From Hydrogenothermus sp. (lineage in GTDB: Bacteria > Aquificota > Aquificia > Aquificales > Hydrogenothermaceae): DNA of 16,151 nt. The position numbers and the translations under genes were made by a program. The stretch spans positions 1 through 16,151 of the forward strand of contig QNYP01000024.1 of NCBI GenBank assembly GCA_003978675.1, given 5' to 3'. Of this stretch, positions 1-7,318 are shown piece by piece. The notes under the pieces are model-generated. The model ran no database searches. It had not been told where the DNA came from and saw nothing but the letters and a program-made list of their open reading frames with translations. Numbering within the stretch: position 1 is the stretch's first letter; every line of letters begins with the position of its first letter.

Positions 1-81
1 TCTTTAACTATTTGGGCAAATTCTCTTAAGTGAACATGTCCAGGAATTATATCTATATAAGAGTTTGCTATTCCTATAAAT
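1..81 (-). repeat. Inverted copy of ilvD codons 33-58 (arm A)
   Basis: Bases 1-81 are an exact reverse complement of bases 199-279 (81 of 81 positions by hand alignment; position p pairs with 280-p). Read on the minus strand, this arm encodes IlvD residues F33 to K58 with no change. The match reaches the first base of the window, so the true repeat may be longer. It breaks at 82, just before the ilvD ribosome binding site. Perfect identity means either a very recent inverted duplication or an assembly/amplification chimera at a contig end. The arm occupies the place where the ilvD promoter would be expected. Confidence 0.97.
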
Positions 82-103
82 TTTTCAAAAAAGAGGTTCT
101 TGA

Positions 104-1777
104 ATGAGAAGTGATATAGTTAAAAAAGGTGCAGAAAGAGCTCCTCACAGGAGTTTATTTAGAGCTTGTGGATTAACAGAGGAAGATTTTGGAAAACCAT
201 TTATAGGAATAGCAAACTCTTATATAGATATAATTCCTGGACATGTTCACTTAAGAGAATTTGCCCAAATAGTTAAAGAAGCAATTAGAGAAGCTGGAGG
301 TGTTCCTTTTGAGTTTAATGTAATTGGTGTTGATGATGGAATTGCAATGGGACACTCTGGAATGCATTACTCATTACCAAGTAGAGAACTTATAGCGGAT
401 AGCGTCGAAACAGTTGTTGAGGCTCATAAACTTGATGGACTTGTTTGCATTCCTAACTGCGATAAGATTGTTCCAGGAATGCTTATGGCAGCAGCAAGGC
501 TTAATATTCCTACAATATTTGTATCTGGTGGTGCTATGGCTGCTGGTCATAAGCCAGATGGAACACCTATTGATTTAGCATCTGCTTTTGAAGCAGTAGG
601 AGCATACAAAAAAGGTCTCATAGATGAAAACGAACTTAAAGTGATAGAGCAAAATGCCTGTCCAACTTGTGGTTCTTGCTCTGGTATGTTTACCGCAAAC
701 TCTATGAACTGTCTAATGGAAGCACTAGGAATAGCACTTCCAGGAAACGGTTCTATTTTAGCAATTGACCCAAGAAGACAGGAATTAGCTAGACAGGCAG
801 GAAGACAAATTATTGAGCTTGTAAAACAAGACCTTAAATTTAGAGATATAGTTAATAAAGAAGCTATAGAAAATGCATTTACTTTAGATATAGCGATGGG
901 TGGTTCATCTAACACAGTTTTACATTTACTTGCCATTGCGTATGAAGCAGGAATAGATTTTGATGTTGCAGAAATAGACAAAATATCAGATAGAACTCCT
1001 ACCCTTTGTAAGCTGGCTCCAGCTTCCCAGTATCACATAGAAGATTTAGATAGGGCTGGAGGAATAAGTGCTATTTTAAAAGAGCTATCTAAAAAAGGGC
1101 TTCTTCATCTAGATAGACCAACTGTTACATTAAAAACTTTAGGTGAAAACATCGAAAATGCAGAAATAAAAGATCCTAACGTAATAAGACCAATAGATAA
1201 TCCTTATAGTGAAAAAGGAGGACTTGCAGTTTTATTTGGAAATATAGCTCCTTATGGTGGAGTTGTAAAAGCGGCAGCAGTAGACCCTAAAATAATGGTT
1301 CACAGAGGAAAGGCAGTATGTTTTGATAGTGAAGAGGAAGCAATAGAGGGAATAACAGGAGGAAAAGTAAAAGCTGGAGATGTTGTTGTAATAAGATATG
1401 AAGGTCCAAAAGGAGGCCCAGGAATGAGAGAAATGCTTTCTCCTACATCTGCAATAATGGGAATGGGACTTGGAGACAAAGTTTCTTTAATTACAGATGG
1501 AAGGTTTTCTGGTGCAACAAGAGGAGCTTGTATTGGACATATTTCTCCAGAAGCTGCAGCTGGTGGTCCAATTGGAATAATAAAAGATGGAGATGAAATA
1601 TTAATAGATATTCCAAACAGGAAAATAGAACTTCTTATTTCAGAAGAAGAATTTGAAAGAAGAATGAAAGAATTTAAACCAAAGAAAAAGGAAATCAAAA
1701 GCAGATGGCTTAGAAGATATTCTGCTTTAGTAACTTCTGCAAACAAAGGGGCTGTTTTAGAGGATGAGTGTAAATAG
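104..1777 (+). CDS. ilvD: Dihydroxy-acid dehydratase
   Basis: Cytosolic iron-sulfur enzyme that dehydrates 2,3-dihydroxy-isovalerate and 2,3-dihydroxy-3-methylvalerate to the 2-keto acids, the shared third step of valine and isoleucine synthesis (also feeding leucine and pantothenate). The 557-residue length is typical of IlvD. Visible signatures are PGHVHL at 45-50, NCDKI with C119, CPTCGSCSGM with C186, C189 and C192, and the C-terminal run GRFSGATRGACIGHISPEAA. The plant/mycobacterial [2Fe-2S] enzymes carry an extra Cys where this protein has NSYIDI, so by family knowledge it looks like the E. coli, oxygen-labile [4Fe-4S] class. The ATG is preceded by AAGAGG (91-96) at a 7-base spacing. 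It overlaps the next gene by 14 bases. Codons 33-58 are duplicated in reverse at 1-81. Confidence 0.98.
   Translation: MRSDIVKKGAERAPHRSLFRACGLTEEDFGKPFIGIANSYIDIIPGHVHLREFAQIVKEAIREAGGVPFEFNVIGVDDGIAMGHSGMHYSLPSRELIADSVETVVEAHKLDGLVCIPNCDKIVPGMLMAAARLNIPTIFVSGGAMAAGHKPDGTPIDLASAFEAVGAYKKGLIDENELKVIEQNACPTCGSCSGMFTANSMNCLMEALGIALPGNGSILAIDPRRQELARQAGRQIIELVKQDLKFRDIVNKEAIENAFTLDIAMGGSSNTVLHLLAIAYEAGIDFDVAEIDKISDRTPTLCKLAPASQYHIEDLDRAGGISAILKELSKKGLLHLDRPTVTLKTLGENIENAEIKDPNVIRPIDNPYSEKGGLAVLFGNIAPYGGVVKAAAVDPKIMVHRGKAVCFDSEEEAIEGITGGKVKAGDVVVIRYEGPKGGPGMREMLSPTSAIMGMGLGDKVSLITDGRFSGATRGACIGHISPEAAAGGPIGIIKDGDEILIDIPNRKIELLISEEEFERRMKEFKPKKKEIKSRWLRRYSALVTSANKGAVLEDECK
199..279 (+). repeat. 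ilvD-internal arm B of the inverted repeat
   Basis: This is the in-gene partner of the arm at 1-81. It lies inside ilvD, spans codons 33-58 and is in an intact reading frame, so it is the original copy. The 117 bases between the arms (82-198) hold the ribosome binding site, the start codon and the first 31 codons of ilvD. A transcript covering both arms could fold into an 81-bp hairpin that would sequester the ilvD start region in its loop. Confidence 0.97.
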
Positions 1778-2309
1778 TGTTTTAGAAAAAGAAAAAGTTT
1801 ACACATACGAAGAAATTAACAAACTACCTGATGGTCTTTACGAAGTTGTAGATGGGAGGATTATTGAATTGTCTCCTACAGGTTTTGAACATGGAAATTT
1901 AGAAGGGTTAATATTTGTTTTTTTACATAAAAATCTAAAAGACAAGGGCTATACAGGAACAGGCGAAATAGGAATATTAATACAAAAATCTCCCCTTAGA
2001 ATAAGAGCAGGAGATGTAGTTTTTATATCAAAAGAAACCTACCCAGAAAAGCCAAAAGGTATTTTAGAAAAATCACCAGATTTAGTTGTAGAAATAATTT
2101 CCCCTTCAAACACTTTCGATGAAATTCAAGAAAAAGTAGATGATTATTTAAAAATAGGAGTAAAAAAGGTGATTGTTGTAGAACCTAGCATTGAAAAAGT
2201 TTATCTTTACGAAAGTGGAAAAAACGAAATAAAAGTCTATAAATTTGATGAAAGATTTATCTGGTATGATAGCTTAAAAGCAAGTATAAAAGAAATAATG
2301 GAGCAATAA
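1764..2309 (+). CDS. Uma2/DUF820-family PD-(D/E)XK nuclease-like protein
   Basis: 181-residue protein of the Uma2 (DUF820) family, a restriction-endonuclease-like fold common in cyanobacteria and scattered elsewhere; its cellular role is not established. The family pattern is clear: YEVVDGRIIELSP at 26-38 with E27, RAGDVVFIS with D84, PDLVVEIISPS with D106 and E110, then KVDDYLKIGVKKV with K124 and K130, matching the D...ExI...K layout of PD-(D/E)XK active sites. All catalytic-type residues look intact. The ATG lies inside the end of ilvD (14-base overlap); an in-frame stop just upstream (1758-1760) rules out a longer protein. AGAGG touches the ATG, and AAAGGGG (1745-1751) is the better-spaced binding site. 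The gene stops exactly one base before metK, so it is probably cotranscribed with its housekeeping neighbours. Its substrate cannot be read from the sequence. Confidence 0.88.
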   Translation: MSVNSVLEKEKVYTYEEINKLPDGLYEVVDGRIIELSPTGFEHGNLEGLIFVFLHKNLKDKGYTGTGEIGILIQKSPLRIRAGDVVFISKETYPEKPKGILEKSPDLVVEIISPSNTFDEIQEKVDDYLKIGVKKVIVVEPSIEKVYLYESGKNEIKVYKFDERFIWYDSLKASIKEIMEQ

Positions 2310-3440
2310 ATGAAATATATTCATAGTGCAGAAGCAGTTTGTCAGGGACATCCAGATAAAATAGCAGACCAAATATCTGATGCAATATTAGATGAGTTAA
2401 TAAAAAAAGACCCATATTGCAAAACTTCAATAGAAACTTTAATAACTACAGGCCTTATATATGTAGCAGGTGAAATTTCCACAGATACTTATGTTGATAT
2501 TCCAAACATAGCAAGAAATGTTTTAATAGACATTGGATATATAAAACCTGAATATGGATTTGACGGATACACTGCAGGTGTAATAACAACAATAAATGAC
2601 CAAAGTCCAGAACTTGCAATTGGACTTCCTTCAAACTCAGCAGGAGATACAAGTATAGTTGTAGGTTATGCTACAAATGAAACAGAAAACTACATGCCAC
2701 TTCCTTGCAATATTGCCAACGATATTGTTAAAAGAATTGATACTCTAAGAAAAGACGATGTAATAGATTTCTTCAGACCTGATGGAAAATCTATTGTTGT
2801 TGTTAGCTATGAAGATAACAAACCAGTTCATATAGACAGTATTACAGTTCTAATTCAACATGAACCTTACATATCACAAGAAAAATTGAAAGAAGCAGTT
2901 ATAGAAGAAGTTATAAAAAAAGTAGTGCCTGAAAACCTGTTAACAGATAAAACTCAGATTATTATCAATCCAATTGGTAGATTTATAATAGGTGGCCCCA
3001 TGGCAGATACAGGATTAACAGGAAGGAAAACAATTGCAGATGCTTATGGAACATCTGCCCCATCTGGAGGAAGTGCATTTTCAGGAAAAGACCCGACAAA
3101 AATTGACCGCTCTGCTTCATATATGGCTAGATACATAGCAAAACATATAGTCGCTTCTGGTATTTGCAATAAATGTAAAGTTGAAATGGTATATATAATA
3201 GGTGGAAATTATCCTATATCTATAGATATAATAACTGATACAAAAATAGATAAAGATAAACTTATAAAAAAAGTAAAAGAAATTTTTGATATTTCAACAA
3301 CAGGAATAATAGAAACTTTAGATTTAAGAAGACCTATATATAGAGGAACCTCTATTTATGGGCACTTTGGAAAATCCGAAGATATTTATAAATGGGAAGA
3401 AATTAATAAAAACTTTATAGGGGAGTTAAAAATTGGATAA
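2310..3440 (+). CDS. metK: S-adenosylmethionine synthase, divergent
   Basis: Makes S-adenosylmethionine from methionine and ATP in the cytosol. Clear MetK landmarks are GHPDK at 13-17, NDQSP at 96-100, INPIGRFIIGGPMADTGLTG at 219-238 and the phosphate loop GGSAFSGKDPTKIDRS at 253-268. Length is 376, slightly short of the usual 380-400. The family hexapeptide GAGDQG is altered to SAGDTS (110-115), keeping the Asp. The mobile loop between the QSP motif and the hexapeptide is about five residues shorter than in E. coli MetK. The segment AYGTSAPSGGS replaces the usual TYGG(Y/W)xxHGGG. The overall fold and main substrate residues remain, so I expect an active enzyme of a divergent bacterial subgroup. 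ATG directly follows the Uma2 stop, with GGAG at 2300-2303 as binding site. No SAM riboswitch is visible upstream, consistent with an internal operon position. Confidence 0.96.
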   Translation: MKYIHSAEAVCQGHPDKIADQISDAILDELIKKDPYCKTSIETLITTGLIYVAGEISTDTYVDIPNIARNVLIDIGYIKPEYGFDGYTAGVITTINDQSPELAIGLPSNSAGDTSIVVGYATNETENYMPLPCNIANDIVKRIDTLRKDDVIDFFRPDGKSIVVVSYEDNKPVHIDSITVLIQHEPYISQEKLKEAVIEEVIKKVVPENLLTDKTQIIINPIGRFIIGGPMADTGLTGRKTIADAYGTSAPSGGSAFSGKDPTKIDRSASYMARYIAKHIVASGICNKCKVEMVYIIGGNYPISIDIITDTKIDKDKLIKKVKEIFDISTTGIIETLDLRRPIYRGTSIYGHFGKSEDIYKWEEINKNFIGELKIG

Positions 3441-3867
3441 AAATTCAAAGAAACATATTTATGACTTTGAGGTATTTAGAGCTTTAGTTGAGATTGAAAT
3501 TGAAAGGATAAAAAGATATAGGCATTCTGAAAATTTTTCTATTGCTTTCCTGTATGCTCCAAACATTGCCAAGAAATTCAGTGAATCTAACATTATAGAA
3601 AATGAAATAGCGTTTTTAATCAGAGAAAATATAAGGTCTGCAGATGTTGTTTCTTCAGTAGAAGAAGATTTTATATTTTTATTTTATCCAGATACTACAA
3701 AAGCTGGAGCAGAAAAAAGTATAAACAGGATCAAATCAAAATTTGATTTCAACATAATAGAAGGTATAGCTAGTTTTCCAGAAGATGGTATAAAGGCAGA
3801 AGATTTATATGCAAAACTTGTAAAAGTTATGAATGAAAAACTAATACCTGTTATAGATATAGATTAA
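3433..3867 (+). CDS. Degenerate GGDEF-like domain protein
   Basis: 144-residue single-domain protein resembling the diguanylate cyclase (GGDEF) fold. The N-terminal ALVEIEIERIKRYR (17-30) matches the first strand and helix; IRSADVVSSVEEDFIFLFYPDT (67-88) aligns with the usual xxxDVVARYGGDEFxxLLPDT; GIASFPEDGIKAEDLYAKL (111-129) matches the family's SIGIASYPEDGxxAEELL. The signature GG(D/E)EF is replaced by VEEDF, so cyclic-di-GMP synthesis is not expected; a binding or scaffold role is inference. There is no sensor domain or membrane segment. The start is TTG, overlapping the metK stop (3433-3440), with GGGGAG at 3420-3425 placed well upstream. The gene is probably translationally coupled to metK. 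Its stop shares TTAA with the convergent lpd stop. Confidence 0.72.
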   Translation: MDKNSKKHIYDFEVFRALVEIEIERIKRYRHSENFSIAFLYAPNIAKKFSESNIIENEIAFLIRENIRSADVVSSVEEDFIFLFYPDTTKAGAEKSINRIKSKFDFNIIEGIASFPEDGIKAEDLYAKLVKVMNEKLIPVIDID

Positions 3868-5243
3868 AAAAGTTTTCCAATAGCTGTATCATAACTTGCG
3901 TAAGCGAAAATTTCACTTAAAGATGGATGGAAGTATATAAATTCATGAACCTGTTTTGCTGTAAATTTAGATTTTACCATCAGTGATATTTCATGGATTA
4001 ATTCTGAAGCTCCAATTCCTACAATATATCCACCTATAAGCCTTTGAGTGTTTTTATCAAAAATAAGTCTAACAAAACCTTCATTTTCAATCTCATCTAC
4101 AGCTTTTTCATTATACATAAAAGGGAAATATCCAGTTTCTACATCAATACCTTTTTTTTGAGCTGTTATTTCATTTTCTCCTACTGAAGCAATTTCTAAA
4201 ACACTAAATATAGCAAATGGAATTAATGAATAATCAACAGAAATTTTAGAATCAGGATTTAAAATATTATGCATGGCTATTTTTGCTTCATATTGGGCAA
4301 CATGTGCAAGCATAGGAGAGTTTATCACATCTCCAACAGCAAAAATGTTTTCATAATTTGTCTGTAAATAAGGATTTACTTTTATAAAGCCTCTTTCATC
4401 TTTTTCTATATCTATTTCATCAACCAATGAGTTTGGTTTTCTACCCACAGAAAGTAAAATTTTATCTACTTCTAAGTTTTCACCATTTGATAAAGAAACT
4501 AAAACTTTCCCATCTTCTACTTTATATTCTTTTATTGTTGTTCCTAGGAATATATCCACTCCTAAATTTTTTAGCTTTCTATGTATAAATTTAGAAATTT
4601 CAGGAGAAATTATATCAGTATCAAGAATCCTATCTTTTAATTCAACAACATAAACTTTAACTCCATACTTAGCCATTATATAAGAAAGTTCGCATCCTGA
4701 AACTCCACCACCAACCACTAACATCGTTTTGGGTAAAGTTTGAAGTTTATCCATATAATCCTCTGTAGTTATGACAAATTTCCCATCTGGATGGATATTA
4801 CCTAAAGAAGAAGGGATAGAACCAGTAGAAATTATTATATGCTTTCCTTCTAGGATTTCCTCAGATCCATCATTTTTCTTTATCAGAACCTTATTTTTAT
4901 CTATGATTACCCCTTCCCCTTTGTATAAAGGAACTTTTTTACTCTTTAGCAGATTTAGTAAACTTTTTCTTAAAAACTTTATAGTTTCCTCTTTATATTT
5001 CCATGCAGTTGAGTAGTCTACAGAAAGGCTATCTATATTTATCCCATACTTATGAAAATCTTTTAATTTCTGTATAAGATGTGCCCCTGTTCTTAGATAT
5101 TTTGTGGGAATACAAGCTCTATTTAGACAATTCCCTCCTAATTTGTCTTTTTCTACTATTGCTATATTGAGTCCTTTCCTCAAAGCAGTTAAGGAGGCTT
5201 CATAACCTCCTGGCCCCATTCCAATTATTATTAGGTCATACAT
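3864..5243 (-). CDS. lpd: Dihydrolipoamide dehydrogenase-type flavoprotein
   Basis: FAD enzyme of the pyridine nucleotide-disulfide oxidoreductase class I family; Lpd reoxidises protein-bound dihydrolipoamide with NAD+ in glycine cleavage or 2-oxoacid dehydrogenase complexes. Visible: FAD-binding GMGPGGYEAS (8-17), redox disulfide pair C39 and C44 in GGNCLNRACIPTK, NAD-binding VVGGGVSGCELS near 180, the second FAD motif IFAVGDVINSPMLAHVAQYEA, and the C-terminal catalytic pair H439 and E444 in HPSLSE. The 459-residue length is standard. It starts 12 bases after pilQ and is read in the same direction, so it is probably the last gene of the pilus operon, though a separate promoter is not excluded. 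No lipoyl protein or E1/E2 gene lies in this window, so the partner complex is unknown. Its stop overlaps the convergent gene by 4 bases. Confidence 0.92.
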   Translation of the reverse strand: MYDLIIIGMGPGGYEASLTALRKGLNIAIVEKDKLGGNCLNRACIPTKYLRTGAHLIQKLKDFHKYGINIDSLSVDYSTAWKYKEETIKFLRKSLLNLLKSKKVPLYKGEGVIIDKNKVLIKKNDGSEEILEGKHIIISTGSIPSSLGNIHPDGKFVITTEDYMDKLQTLPKTMLVVGGGVSGCELSYIMAKYGVKVYVVELKDRILDTDIISPEISKFIHRKLKNLGVDIFLGTTIKEYKVEDGKVLVSLSNGENLEVDKILLSVGRKPNSLVDEIDIEKDERGFIKVNPYLQTNYENIFAVGDVINSPMLAHVAQYEAKIAMHNILNPDSKISVDYSLIPFAIFSVLEIASVGENEITAQKKGIDVETGYFPFMYNEKAVDEIENEGFVRLIFDKNTQRLIGGYIVGIGASELIHEISLMVKSKFTAKQVHEFIYFHPSLSEIFAYASYDTAIGKLF

Positions 5244-5255
5244 GTGTATAATCCA

Positions 5256-7076
5256 TTATTCATAAATTATCTTTGGAGAAATGAATATAAGTAACTCTTT
5301 TTCACTTTTTACATCTTGCTGATTTTTAAATAACCATCCAAGTAAAGGTATTCTATGTAATCCAGGAACTCCTTTAGTATTTTTACTTTCTCTTTTTTCT
5401 AAAATACCTCCTATTACTATTGTAGAACCATCTTTTGCAACAACTTTACTTGTTATTGATTTTGTATTTATCGGAGGTTGTCCTAACACTGCATTTCCAA
5501 AATCAGGAACATCCTGTGTTAAAGTTATAGTCATTACAATATTACCATCAGGTAAAGTTCTTGGGACAACATTTAATTTGAGTAATGCTCTCTTAAATTG
5601 AACATTTGTTCCAAAGTTTGCAGAAGTAGATTGATAAGGAACTTCTATACCTTGGGATATTTCCGCAGGTTCCCCATCAATTGTTATAATTTTAGGTCTA
5701 GATAAAACTTTAGATTTACCTATATCCTCTAAAGCAGTTAATGTTAAATCCAATCTATTTAAACCTAAAGTTTCAAAAATAGAAAATCCCAATGCCATTC
5801 CATTTCCTATAGTAGCATCTGAAGCCGGAAAATCAAAAATAAAATTGGAACCTGTAAAACCACTAGATATAGAATAATTTTTATTACCTCCTAGTGAGTT
5901 TTTGTAGGTTACTCCCCACTGTATTCCTAAACTCCTTTTAAAATTACTCTCTATCTGAACAATTCTAGCTTCTATTGAAATTTGATAAGGCCTATTTAGC
6001 AATATTCCTATAAATTCTTCTTTTAGTTTCTTTATTACAGAAGGGCTGTCAGTTATACAAACTTTAGGTAAAGAAGTTATAATTTGAGAATTAGCTCCTA
6101 AATTCGATAAGTTTGTAGATGCAGTTTGTGTAGTAGTACTTTGAGTTCCAGAAACTGTATTATTAGAAAATCCAGAAATTTGACCAGTTTCTTTAGATTT
6201 AAAAACTAAACTTCCATATTTAGAAAGATAATTTTCTTTGATATTTATAAGAAGTTCTGTTGGTTCTAAAGATCTAACATAAAAACATTTAGTTATAACT
6301 TTGATTTTCTTTAATTTTGCAAGCAGTTTTGATATCCTATGAAAGTTAGCTCTAGTATCCCATATAACAAGAGTTTTTGTTTTCTCGTTATATTTATATT
6401 TACCAAAGTCTGAAAGAGTTTCTATTAAATTGTCTTCAAGATCTTTAAATTCTTCTATAGAGAGTTTTATTTCTTTTTTTACAAGCTTATTAGCAAGCTC
6501 TCTTTCCATTAACAGTCTTTTTTCTTCCTCTTCTTTTGCTTTAGCTATTTTTTTTGCTTCCTTTTGTAAAGGTTCAATATACACATTTACAAGCTTTTTT
6601 ATTTTTTCAATATTTTCTTTAGTATCTCTAACATATATAGAATATGTATCTGTATATTCTTTTATTTCCGCTGTTGAGCTCGTATTGTTTTTTATTATAT
6701 CAACAATTGAGGAATATACATCTTTTCCTAAGTATTGAATTACAACCCTTGGAACTGTGAAAATATGACTATCAGCAAGAGATATTTTATAAATTCCTTT
6801 CTGCTTAATATAAGTAAGCCCATTCTCCTTTAAAATTTCTCTAAAAACTCTTTCTACACTTAAGGGTTTTCTTATTGAAACATAGATTTTTGTATCCTTC
6901 TTTGATATAGAAGAAGCATCCCATATAACATTTTTATCAGTTATTTTTGACAATGCGTCTATTGCAGTTCCTAATTTTGCTCCGTAAAATTCAACACTTA
7001 TTTTTAATTTTTCTGCAAATACAAAGTTAGCAAATAATATGACTAATAGAGATATTCCTAAAACATTTTTCCTCAT
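5256..7076 (-). CDS. pilQ: Type IV pilus secretin
   Basis: Forms the outer-membrane ring through which the type IV pilus passes. 606 residues in this order: a signal peptide (1-21, MRKN then a hydrophobic run ending FVFA); an N0/STN domain (about 24-100); a first N-domain (about 105-165); a charged, probably helical linker rich in Lys and Glu (about 168-205); a second KH-like N-domain (about 215-258); a third N-domain (about 262-355) interrupted by a Ser/Thr/Asn-rich loop (301-330); and the secretin domain (362-606). Secretin hallmarks are QISIEARIVQIES, SKVLSRPKIITIDGEPAEI, EVPYQ, DGSTIVIGGILEKRES and the final VPGLHRIPLLGWLFKNQQ followed by KELLIFISPKIIYE. ATG lies 3 bases after the upstream small gene. 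It is last of the pil genes, in the canonical M-N-O-P-Q order. GspD-like secretins share the domain, but pilMNO context favours PilQ. Confidence 0.93.
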   Translation of the reverse strand: MRKNVLGISLLVILFANFVFAEKLKISVEFYGAKLGTAIDALSKITDKNVIWDASSISKKDTKIYVSIRKPLSVERVFREILKENGLTYIKQKGIYKISLADSHIFTVPRVVIQYLGKDVYSSIVDIIKNNTSSTAEIKEYTDTYSIYVRDTKENIEKIKKLVNVYIEPLQKEAKKIAKAKEEEEKRLLMERELANKLVKKEIKLSIEEFKDLEDNLIETLSDFGKYKYNEKTKTLVIWDTRANFHRISKLLAKLKKIKVITKCFYVRSLEPTELLINIKENYLSKYGSLVFKSKETGQISGFSNNTVSGTQSTTTQTASTNLSNLGANSQIITSLPKVCITDSPSVIKKLKEEFIGILLNRPYQISIEARIVQIESNFKRSLGIQWGVTYKNSLGGNKNYSISSGFTGSNFIFDFPASDATIGNGMALGFSIFETLGLNRLDLTLTALEDIGKSKVLSRPKIITIDGEPAEISQGIEVPYQSTSANFGTNVQFKRALLKLNVVPRTLPDGNIVMTITLTQDVPDFGNAVLGQPPINTKSITSKVVAKDGSTIVIGGILEKRESKNTKGVPGLHRIPLLGWLFKNQQDVKSEKELLIFISPKIIYE

Positions 7077-7079
7077 AGC

Positions 7080-7313
7080 CTAATCCCCTAATATTTGCAT
7101 TTCTTCTTTAGTTATACCTAAGTCTTTATTTATAATTTTTTCTGGATTTTTCTTAACAGATATTAACTTAGCTCCTTCTGGGGTTTCCACAACTATAAAC
7201 TTTCTACCATTATTATCCTCTATATACCCAACTGTATTCTCCATAGGGGCTAAATAATCCTTCGCAAAAGAAAAACTAACCATAAAAAGTGCTAATATCA
7301 AAATCCTTATCAT
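7080..7313 (-). CDS. Small exported protein in the pilP position
   Basis: 77-residue protein with a clear signal peptide (MIRILILALFMVSFSFA, cleavage probably before KDY). The short mature part contains a strand-turn-strand pattern, VGYIEDNNGRKFIVVETPEGAKLISVKK (28-55), resembling the core of the PilP C-terminal beta domain, in which a short strand, a Gly and a 'DPxG' turn recur. It sits between pilO and pilQ, where PilP bridges the PilNO platform to the secretin. Canonical PilP is a lipoprotein of about 170 residues; this protein has no cysteine, hence no lipobox, and is less than half the length. PilP-like function is inferred from position, export and a weak pattern. Spacing is 5 bases from pilO and 3 bases to pilQ; AGGA precedes the ATG. 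Confidence 0.75.
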   Translation of the reverse strand: MIRILILALFMVSFSFAKDYLAPMENTVGYIEDNNGRKFIVVETPEGAKLISVKKNPEKIINKDLGITKEEMQILGD

Positions 7314-7318
7314 TTTTC

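Noticed and set aside
1300..1806. 168-codon minus-strand open frame opposite the end of ilvD
   Set aside because: It is the antisense shadow of ilvD, with a low-complexity Ser/Ile/Pro-rich product and no binding site.
3852..3902. Imperfect stem (GTTATAGATA with TATCATAAC) at the convergent gene ends as a bidirectional terminator
   Set aside because: It needs a bulge, has a loop of about 30 bases, is AT-rich and lies in coding sequence; not convincing.
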